Assembly: GCA_013362195.1 (NCBI GenBank)
Contig: JABFWM010000568.1
Span: 1 to 13,276 of the forward strand
Direction of reading: 5' to 3'
Source: Acidobacteriota bacterium
GTDB taxonomy: Bacteria; Acidobacteriota; Vicinamibacteria; Vicinamibacterales; 2-12-FULL-66-21
DNA length: 13,276 nucleotides
The position numbers were made by a program, and so were the translations under genes. Under the pieces are notes generated by a model. The model made no database searches, was not told where the DNA came from, and saw nothing but the letters and a program-made list of their open reading frames with translations. Shown here one piece after another: positions 7,631 through 13,276 of this stretch (position 1 is its first letter; each line of letters begins with the position of its first letter).

Positions 7631-8479
7631 ATGCAGATACGCACCATCGCCGTGCTCGGCGCGGGAACAATGGGCCATGGGATCGCGCATGCGGCGGCCT
7701 CGGGCGGGTTCGACACGCGCTTGTACGACGTCTCGGAGGCCGCGATCGACAAGGGACGCGCCGCGATTGACCAGATCGTCCGCAAGGCGGTCGACCTGGG
7801 TAGGAGCGACGCCGCGTCGGCAGAGGCCACCCTGCGGCGCCTGACGCCGGCCACGGGTCTCGACGCCGCACTCGACGGCACGGACTTCATCATCGAGGCG
7901 GCGCCGGAACGGATTGACCTGAAGCTCGCGCTGTTCCGCGACATCGACCGTCTCGCGCCCGCCGCGGCGATCGTGACGTCCAACACGTCGGCCTTGAGCA
8001 TCACGGAAATGGCGGGTTCGCTGAGCCGACCCGAACGCGTGGCCGGCATGCACTTCTTCAATCCCGTCCACAAGATGAAGCTCGTGGAGATCGTGCAGGC
8101 GCTCGAGAGCGCGCCCGCGACGCTCGACGCGGTCGCCGACGTCGCGCACCGGATGGGGAAGGAGACGGTCCTGGTGCGCGAGTCGCCGGGCTTCATCACG
8201 ACGCGCGTGAACGCGACGATCGGCAACGAGGCGTTCTACATGCTCATGGAAGGGGTCGCCTCGGCGCGGGACATCGACAAGGCGCTGACGCTCGGACTGA
8301 ATCATCCGATGGGCCCCTTCGAGCTCGTCGATCTCGTCGGCCTCGACACGCGCCTGAGCATCCTCGAGTACCTGCACCGCAGCCTGGGCGAGAAGTACCG
8401 CCCGTGCCCGCTGCTCGCGCAGTACGTGAAGGCGGGACGGCTCGGGCGCAAAGTCGGGCGGGGCGTATACGACTACTAG
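7631..8479 (+). CDS. 3-hydroxyacyl-CoA dehydrogenase (3-hydroxybutyryl-CoA dehydrogenase / PaaH family)
   Basis: This 282-residue cytoplasmic enzyme oxidises an (S)-3-hydroxyacyl-CoA to the 3-ketoacyl-CoA with NAD(P)+. The N-terminal Rossmann fold has GAGTMGHG at 10-17. Further along are EAAPE (89-93), SNTSALS (117-123) and HFFNPVHKMKLVEIV (141-155), with the catalytic pair H141 and E153. The C-terminal dimerisation domain shows HPMGPFELVDLVGLD and ends in GRLGRKVGRGVYDY. The length is standard for the single-function enzyme. In the box pathway the ring-cleavage product enters beta-oxidation-like steps to succinyl-CoA and acetyl-CoA, and this enzyme would oxidise 3-hydroxyadipyl-CoA. It starts 72 bases after the kynureninase-like gene with no strong ribosome-binding site. 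Its stop lies 11 bases from the end of the convergent glycosyltransferase gene. No thiolase follows. Confidence 0.93.
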   Translation: MQIRTIAVLGAGTMGHGIAHAAASGGFDTRLYDVSEAAIDKGRAAIDQIVRKAVDLGRSDAASAEATLRRLTPATGLDAALDGTDFIIEAAPERIDLKLALFRDIDRLAPAAAIVTSNTSALSITEMAGSLSRPERVAGMHFFNPVHKMKLVEIVQALESAPATLDAVADVAHRMGKETVLVRESPGFITTRVNATIGNEAFYMLMEGVASARDIDKALTLGLNHPMGPFELVDLVGLDTRLSILEYLHRSLGEKYRPCPLLAQYVKAGRLGRKVGRGVYDY

Positions 8480-8509
8480 CGCACGGGCTCTTAGTGCATC
8501 GCCGTGCGC
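8479..8509. terminator. Inverted repeat at the convergent junction, possible bidirectional terminator
   Basis: GCGCACGG (8479-8486) and CCGTGCGC (8502-8509) form a perfect 8-bp stem with a 15-base loop. They span the 11-base gap between the dehydrogenase and the minus-strand glycosyltransferase, which meet tail to tail. No T-tract is present in either direction, so termination would have to rely on Rho or on hairpin-induced pausing. Confidence 0.35.
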
Positions 8510-10035
8510 GCGCTGTACATCGTCCGCAGCGTGCAGTCGCATGCCACCAGCGTCGCGCTGGGCGGCAGCGCCGCGGGCCGGCAGTTGCGCCGAACGAACG
8601 CGACGAGCGCCGGATCGTAGTAGCCGGGCCGCTGCCATCGTCCTTCGCTGACAACCACCCAGATCGGGCGCTGCGACTGCGCGTTCACGAGTTCCGGCGC
8701 GTGCTGCACGATGATGTCCGCGCGGCGGCTGATCGTCTCCCAGTCGCCGGCCGCGGCGTCGCGGTCAGCCGGGTAGAGCCGCATGCTCGGTCGATGCAGG
8801 TAGTACATCGAGGCGTGCCATTGATCCGAGACGATGAGCGCGTCGGGCGGCAGCAGCGGTCCAATCGCCGCCGCGGCACCCCGCCAATCATGGTAGAAGC
8901 CGGTGGCGAACGGGCCGGTCATACGCCACGGCCGGTGGGACGCGGCGGCGAACGACGGAAACGCGGCCGGACCGCCTGTCGCGACCAGCATCGCGGCGGC
9001 CGCGGCGACGGGCACGCGATAGCGCCGCGCCGCAGCGCTCCGCCACCATCCGGCGATGGTTGCGACAGCCACGCCGAGCATCACCCACGCGAACGGCAGC
9101 AGGAACAACGTGTAGCGATGGTGCTTCGTGGCGACCACGATGCTGATCAGCGCGAACGGCACCCAGAAGGCCAGCGCGACGAACAGGCCGGCACGCCCGG
9201 CCCTGGCGATCGCCACCGCGGTGGCCGCCCACACCGCGATCCAGAGCCACCCGTACTCGTCGCGCAAGTAGACGTGATGCACCCACGCGCCGCCCGGCGT
9301 CGGCCGGTACCAGGGGAGCGGTTCCAGCGCCGCTCGCACGAACGTCGCGCGCACGGAAGGAAGCTGCGCGGCGGCGACGGCGACCGCGAGGATGCCGATC
9401 GCGATGGCGCCAGACCACGCGCTCGACAGCCAGTCGCGCCGGGCGAGCGCTGCGGCACTCATCACGGCGGCATACAGGCAGACGGCGGCGCCAAGTGTCA
9501 GCGCGACGGGATGGAAGTGCGTGGCGAGCAACTCTGCCGACAGCGCCGCAACGCCCCAGAGCGGCCATCGAGGGCCGCGTTCGATCGTCTCGAACGACGC
9601 GACGGCCGCGATCAGCACGAAGAAGGTGAGCGGGGCGTACAGACGCGCGAAGCGCGAGATGTCGATCGCGTCGGGTGAGATGGCGACCAGGGCGACGGCG
9701 GCCAGCGCTGCGCCGCGGCCGAACAGCGCGCGCGCCATCCACCACGTCGCGCCGAGCGTCAGCAGGCCGAAGACGAGCGCGGGCAGGCGCGCGCTCCATT
9801 CGTGACGGCCGAACGCCGTGAAGGATGCGGCGGTCGCCAGCACCATCAACCGCGCACGCGTGTACTCGCGTCCGGGCACGTTGAAGCCGCGCCCGTCGAG
9901 CCAGCTGTGCGCGGCAAACGCGTCGTAGAACTCGTCGCAGCAGAGCGCCGGCCGGCCGAGGTGGACGACGCGCAGCGAGGCCCCCGCCAGCAGCACGACC
10001 ACGAGGGCCGCGAGATACGCCCGCCGTGAGGTCAT
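8491..10035 (-). CDS. Polytopic GT-C glycosyltransferase (GT39/ArnT/PMT-like, polyprenyl-phosphate-sugar dependent)
   Basis: This 514-residue integral membrane protein has about ten hydrophobic segments, the first at residues 7-24 and others near 86-122, 135-148, 158-198, 210-226, 263-277, 283-328 and 342-352. A soluble, probably extracytoplasmic C-terminal part (about 370-514) follows. The acidic pair D34-E35 in CCDEFYDAF lies just after the first membrane segment, where GT-C enzymes of the GT39/GT83 type carry their catalytic or metal-binding acid in the first outer loop. The KHHRYTLFLLPFAWV stretch (304-318) resembles the RY-P motif of the same families. Such enzymes take a sugar from a polyprenyl-phosphate carrier to lipid, polysaccharide or protein outside the membrane. 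The acceptor here is unknown. Its ATG overlaps the stop of the GT2 gene by one base (TAATG), indicating translational coupling. Confidence 0.85.
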   Translation of the reverse strand: MTSRRAYLAALVVVLLAGASLRVVHLGRPALCCDEFYDAFAAHSWLDGRGFNVPGREYTRARLMVLATAASFTAFGRHEWSARLPALVFGLLTLGATWWMARALFGRGAALAAVALVAISPDAIDISRFARLYAPLTFFVLIAAVASFETIERGPRWPLWGVAALSAELLATHFHPVALTLGAAVCLYAAVMSAAALARRDWLSSAWSGAIAIGILAVAVAAAQLPSVRATFVRAALEPLPWYRPTPGGAWVHHVYLRDEYGWLWIAVWAATAVAIARAGRAGLFVALAFWVPFALISIVVATKHHRYTLFLLPFAWVMLGVAVATIAGWWRSAAARRYRVPVAAAAAMLVATGGPAAFPSFAAASHRPWRMTGPFATGFYHDWRGAAAAIGPLLPPDALIVSDQWHASMYYLHRPSMRLYPADRDAAAGDWETISRRADIIVQHAPELVNAQSQRPIWVVVSEGRWQRPGYYDPALVAFVRRNCRPAALPPSATLVACDCTLRTMYSARTAMH

Positions 10036-10850
10036 TACGATCTCCGGCCGAACCAGCGCAGGTTCGCGGCGGCCGGCTGAGGAGCGACGGCCGCGGGGTC
10101 ATGACGCGCCAGCGAGGCGCGCACGTACAGCGTCAGCAGATCCACACCGGCGCCGAGCATCTCGGTCATCCCGAGCTTCGAGCCGGGCACGTCCGTCCAG
10201 CAATGGAGCGACAGTTCGTAGATCCGATCGGCCCCGCCGGCAGTGCAGCGGTACGCCTCGAGGTAGCGTGCCAGGATCTCGACGTCGAACACCCACCGCG
10301 TCCGGAACGGCCGCAGGAACGCGACGCGCGTGTGATCGCAGGCGCGGAAGATCTTCGCGCCGCACTGCGTGTCGTACACGGGCAGCCCGAGCACGAGCGA
10401 GGCGCCGGTCGCAAACATCCGCCCGGAATAGTGGCGAGTGGATCGGCGCCGAATCTGCCGTCCCAGCAGCTGCACGCGCGCCCCGAGCACGATATCGATC
10501 TCGGGGCGCTTTCCGAGGAGCGCGAGGAAGTCGGGAATCGCCTCGAGCGGCGTGGCGAGATCCGCATCCCAGTAGCCGAACAACTGCGGATTGCCCTGCA
10601 GGGCGTGCAGGATGCCGCGACGAACGGCCTCGGCCTTTCCGACGTTCGCGTCGAGCGCGAGCACGCGCGCACGCTCACCACCGCGCGCGCACAGATCGGC
10701 GAGGACCCTCCGCGTATCGTCGCGGCTTCCATCGTCAACGAACAGGAACGAGAGGAACGGGTGCCGGGTCAGCGCGGCGACGAAGGCGCCGGCGTCGAGG
10801 CGCGCCGCCTCGTTGTAACACGGCACCGTCAGCGACAGTGTGGGCGACAT
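10035..10850 (-). CDS. Family 2 glycosyltransferase, Dpm1/ALG5-like polyprenyl-phosphate sugar transferase
   Basis: This 271-residue cytoplasmic or membrane-associated GT-A enzyme probably loads a sugar from a nucleotide donor onto a polyprenyl phosphate. VPCYNEAARL (9-18), FVDDGSRDDT (37-46), the nucleotide/metal motif DADLATP (95-101), YDTQCGAKIFR (159-169) and RWVFDVEILA (185-194) are the hallmarks of dolichyl-phosphate mannose/glucose synthases. There is no convincing C-terminal transmembrane pair, as in the short Dpm1-type enzymes. The start ATG at 10850 overlaps the preceding stop by one base (TGATG), and MSPTLSLTVPCYNE is the usual family N-terminus. The reading frame stays open far upstream, but that part lies under the preceding gene and is not coding. 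The neighbouring GT-C gene is the natural consumer of its product. Confidence 0.9.
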   Translation of the reverse strand: MSPTLSLTVPCYNEAARLDAGAFVAALTRHPFLSFLFVDDGSRDDTRRVLADLCARGGERARVLALDANVGKAEAVRRGILHALQGNPQLFGYWDADLATPLEAIPDFLALLGKRPEIDIVLGARVQLLGRQIRRRSTRHYSGRMFATGASLVLGLPVYDTQCGAKIFRACDHTRVAFLRPFRTRWVFDVEILARYLEAYRCTAGGADRIYELSLHCWTDVPGSKLGMTEMLGAGVDLLTLYVRASLARHDPAAVAPQPAAANLRWFGRRS

Positions 10851-13276
10851 CAGGCGCCTCCCGACTCCGGATACACCGTGGTGTCGTCCTTCAGCGTGCC
10901 GGGCGGCGTGGACAGGAACTTCGCCGGCGAGAGCAGGATCTGGTCGATCGACGCGCCGTCCTCGCGGATCTGAATGCGGACGGTGTGCGGTCCGGGGTCG
11001 CGGAAGATCAGATCGCGGCCCATCACGCCCACGCCCCACCCGTTGTCCTGCCATCCCCACCCGCTCACACCGCAGCCCGAGCAGTCCTCCAGCACCACGT
11101 CTGCGCCGCTCGTGGTCCCGATCTGGTAGATCGGGCCGCCGGTCTCGTCGATGGTGTCGACGAACTGCACGTGCACCGAGTCGTTCGACGTACCGTCTGC
11201 GGTGGCCCGCATGCGCATCCAGAGGTGATACGGCACGTGCGGCGTCGCGTTGAACGTCAGCTCGGCGTAGCTCGCCGGGGTCGCCGAGGCGGTGACCACT
11301 TTCGGCGCGCCGCGATCGGGATTGAGGAGACGCACGCCTCCCGCCGCGCTCGCGTCGCTGACCGTCGTCCAGTCGCCCACCAGCGTGGCGCGCGACGCGT
11401 AGAGCAGCACGTCGCCCGTCCCGAGTTGAGGCGCTGGCGGCGGCGCACCGCCGGATTCCGGGTAGATCGTCGTGTCGTTCTTCAGCAGCCCCGGCGATCC
11501 GGCTCGGAACTTCGTCGGCGAGAGCAGGATCTGATCGATCCACACCCCGTCCTCGCGGTTCTGGATGCGAATCGTGTGCGTACCGCCGTTGGCAAAGCGC
11601 ACGTCGCGCCCGAGCACGCCGGCGCCCCACCCGTTGTCCTGCCAGCCCCACCCGCTGAGGCCGCATCCGGAGCAATCCTCGAGCACGACCTCCATCATCG
11701 TGCTCGTGTTCATCTGGTAGGCCGGATTTCCGGCAGTGTCGAGGCTGTCGTTGAACTGCACGTGCACCGAGTCGCTGGACGACGCGTCGCCTGGCGCGCG
11801 CATCCGCATCCAGAGGTGGTAATCCTGGCCGGCAGGCGCGTCGAATGTCAGGTCGACGTAATTAATTGGCGCCTCGAGCGCCGGCGAGATCTTCGGCGCG
11901 CCGCGGTCGACGTTCGTGAGCCGCGCTCCGCCGGCGGCGCTTGCGTCCGCGGCCGCCGACCAGTCGCCGTGCATCGTCGCCCTGGACGCGTAGAGCAGAA
12001 TGTCGCCAGCGCCGAGCGTGGGCGCCGGCGCCGGCCCGGGAGTGCCGGCCGTCGTGAAACTCCAGGTCGCACCGCCGGCGCTCATGTTCGCCATCGTCTT
12101 GCCGACGACGCGCCAGTAGTAGGTGGTGCCGGGCGCAAGATTCGTGACCGCGAGATGTTCGTTGTCGGCTGCGGAATCGCTGGGCGGATGTGCGACATCA
12201 GCCGCGAAGAGCGGCGGGATCGGCGTGGTCCCGAAGTAGACGTCGTACTTGTGCGCCCAGGGTCCGCCCTCCCAGGTCAGCGTCAGCGACGTGCCCTGCG
12301 CCGTCGCCAGGTTCGCGGGCAGCTTGTTGAGCGGCTTGTCCGGCGGCTTGGGGACGAACGGCCGTGACTCGGCGAACCCGGCCGAATTGTTCCACTTGCG
12401 CTCGAAGTTCCCGACCATGAACTGGAAGATCCAGTTCTTCGTGGTGAAGTTGTTGTGCTCTTCCTGCGAGCTCGCCGAGGGGCTCGACCAGTTCGACGAT
12501 CCGAAAATGGAAAGGCCCTGGCCGTAGAGGATCACCGATTTCTGGTGGAGGGCCCCGGCGTGCGCGCGCTCCCTGACCTGCACGCCGGCCATGTACATCC
12601 GGTCGATGTTGTACGAATGCCAGAGACGCTTGACGTCGCGATACTGATCGGGCTCGGTGATGAGCCGCACCGGCACGCCGCGCTGCACCGCCGCGATCAT
12701 CGCGGTGGCGTGCGCCTCCTGCGTGATCCGGTACATGATCACGTCGATCTTCTGCGTCTCGAGCGTGTACAGCTTGAGCGATCGATTGCCGTAGTCCTGC
12801 AGCGGGACGAAGTTGATGGCGGGATCGATCGCGTAGGTCGGATACGAGCGCGCCAGCGGCGCGGTGACGTTCGCGTAATTCGTATACACGACCGTGTCGG
12901 TCCAGAGGTCGTCGTAGCGGCGCATGAAACTCTGGACGACCGCAGGGTCGGTGGCGAAGTAGATCACCTCGTCGGTGTAGTTCTGATAGGGGATCTCGGG
13001 CGTCAGGGCCCACGCGCTGTAATTGGCGCCGCTGAATTCGACGGTGCCCAGCCCCGCGAACATCATCATCTTGTAGTGGAGGATGCCCCCGCCGAAGCGG
13101 CGGCGAATCGGGATGCCCGCGTCCTTCAGTTCCTGGACCCTCAGCGGACTGATGCTGTTGACGGCGTTGACGCGCGTGTCGATCAGCACCCGGACGCGCA
13201 CCCCCTGCTGCCAGCGCGCGATGATCGCCGTGGTATAGCGCGCATCCTCGAGGAACCAGAAGCCCACGTCGATCTG
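10850..13276 (-). CDS. Exported phospholipase D-like protein with FnIII-like domain and two C-terminal repeats (5' end outside window)
   Basis: The frame is open to the right edge of the window (QIDVGFWFLEDARY...), so the N-terminus and any signal peptide are missing; 808 residues are visible. Two PLD half-sites are present: HYK with FSGANYS (13078 downward to about 13015) and HQK with FGSSNWS (about 12547 downward to 12485). Both keep H-x-K and G-x-x-N-x-S but lack the usual Asp of HxKxxxxD, where Ala and Tyr stand. An FnIII-like domain (12331-12044, ending in TTYYWRVVGK...WSFTTA) and two 191-residue repeats follow. The architecture is that of a secreted or surface enzyme or binding protein, acting on phosphodiesters if the HKD sites are active. 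A nuclease or cardiolipin-synthase-like role is also possible. GTG at 13267 is an internal valine, not a start. It is upstream in the operon with the two glycosyltransferases. Confidence 0.85.
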   Translation of the reverse strand, partial: QIDVGFWFLEDARYTTAIIARWQQGVRVRVLIDTRVNAVNSISPLRVQELKDAGIPIRRRFGGGILHYKMMMFAGLGTVEFSGANYSAWALTPEIPYQNYTDEVIYFATDPAVVQSFMRRYDDLWTDTVVYTNYANVTAPLARSYPTYAIDPAINFVPLQDYGNRSLKLYTLETQKIDVIMYRITQEAHATAMIAAVQRGVPVRLITEPDQYRDVKRLWHSYNIDRMYMAGVQVRERAHAGALHQKSVILYGQGLSIFGSSNWSSPSASSQEEHNNFTTKNWIFQFMVGNFERKWNNSAGFAESRPFVPKPPDKPLNKLPANLATAQGTSLTLTWEGGPWAHKYDVYFGTTPIPPLFAADVAHPPSDSAADNEHLAVTNLAPGTTYYWRVVGKTMANMSAGGATWSFTTAGTPGPAPAPTLGAGDILLYASRATMHGDWSAAADASAAGGARLTNVDRGAPKISPALEAPINYVDLTFDAPAGQDYHLWMRMRAPGDASSSDSVHVQFNDSLDTAGNPAYQMNTSTMMEVVLEDCSGCGLSGWGWQDNGWGAGVLGRDVRFANGGTHTIRIQNREDGVWIDQILLSPTKFRAGSPGLLKNDTTIYPESGGAPPPAPQLGTGDVLLYASRATLVGDWTTVSDASAAGGVRLLNPDRGAPKVVTASATPASYAELTFNATPHVPYHLWMRMRATADGTSNDSVHVQFVDTIDETGGPIYQIGTTSGADVVLEDCSGCGVSGWGWQDNGWGVGVMGRDLIFRDPGPHTVRIQIREDGASIDQILLSPAKFLSTPPGTLKDDTTVYPESGGA
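10853..11425 (-). repeat. Second 191-residue tandem repeat of the PLD-like protein
   Basis: This unit runs from LGTGDVLLYASRAT to VYPESGGA and ends at the stop codon of the protein. A hand alignment with repeat 1 needs no gaps and gives about 124 identical residues of 191. The block from VVLEDCSGCG through SGWGWQDNGWG is nearly unchanged. Equal length and gap-free alignment indicate a fairly recent or strongly constrained duplication. Confidence 0.85.
11444..12016 (-). repeat. First 191-residue tandem repeat of the PLD-like protein
   Basis: This unit runs from LGAGDILLYASRAT to IYPESGGA. It contains YHLWMRMRA, SDSVHVQF, VLEDCSGCG, SGWGWQDNGWG and IDQILLSP. It looks like a beta-sandwich, carbohydrate-binding-module-like domain, with a CxxC pair in CSGCG. 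The same kind of domain recurs in secreted proteins of Acidobacteria, from memory rather than a search. Repeat 2 follows after a six-residue proline-rich linker (PPPAPQ). Confidence 0.85.

Noticed and set aside
6221..8638. An 805-codon minus-strand frame opposite the kynureninase-like and dehydrogenase genes
   Set aside because: The plus-strand genes have full catalytic motifs. The antisense product has no motif and is dominated by charged residues typical of reverse-frame translation.
10851..11675. Extension of the GT2 reading frame upstream to 11675
   Set aside because: The added residues overlap the repeat domains of the PLD-like gene in another frame and do not resemble glycosyltransferase sequence. 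The GT2 domain begins at MSPTLSLTVPCYNE from 10850.
10268..12367. A 699-codon plus-strand frame across the glycosyltransferase and PLD-like genes
   Set aside because: It spans two overlapping minus-strand genes that show clear family motifs. The plus frame is Arg-rich with no domain.
13265..13267. GTG as the start of the PLD-like gene
   Set aside because: The frame continues to the window edge as QIDV, and the sequence begins in the middle of a PLD domain, so this is an internal valine.

Overview
The window is GC-rich bacterial DNA, densely packed with genes and without RNA genes, insertion sequences or CRISPR arrays. The gene set points to a soil-type, high-GC bacterium. A secreted protein repeat with an SGWGWQDNGWG core, which I associate mainly with Acidobacteria (Vicinamibacteria-like), makes that phylum my best guess. 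No marker gene in the window proves the taxonomy.

Layout. Positions 23-694 (+) hold a small class I O-methyltransferase. Convergent to it, 782-1570 (-) encodes a BoxR/BzdR-type regulator: an XRE helix-turn-helix fused to a shikimate-kinase-like domain, the family that senses benzoyl-CoA. A short divergent control region (1571-1657) with a 14-nt-arm inverted repeat separates it from a five-gene plus-strand cluster: boxC (1658-3316), boxB (3387-4805), an aldehyde dehydrogenase (4891-6357), a kynureninase-like PLP enzyme (6371-7558) and a 3-hydroxyacyl-CoA dehydrogenase (7631-8479).

This cluster is the core of the aerobic 'box' (benzoyl-CoA epoxidation) route. BoxB epoxidises benzoyl-CoA, BoxC hydrolytically opens the ring and releases formate, an aldehyde dehydrogenase oxidises the resulting CoA-semialdehyde, and a hydroxyacyl-CoA dehydrogenase serves the later beta-oxidation-like steps. 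The BoxB reductase (boxA), a benzoate-CoA ligase and a thiolase are not in the window. The kynureninase-like gene inside the cluster is unexpected. It may connect kynurenine/anthranilate breakdown to a CoA-dependent ring-cleavage route, but that is inference.

The right third (8491-13276) is a separate minus-strand operon, read right to left. A secreted-type phospholipase D-like protein with an FnIII-like domain and two 191-residue tandem repeats (its 5' end lies outside the window) is followed by a Dpm1/ALG5-like family 2 glycosyltransferase and a GT-C polytopic glycosyltransferase. Both junctions overlap by a single base (TGATG and TAATG). The set looks like an envelope or exported-protein glycosylation unit that includes a possible client protein.
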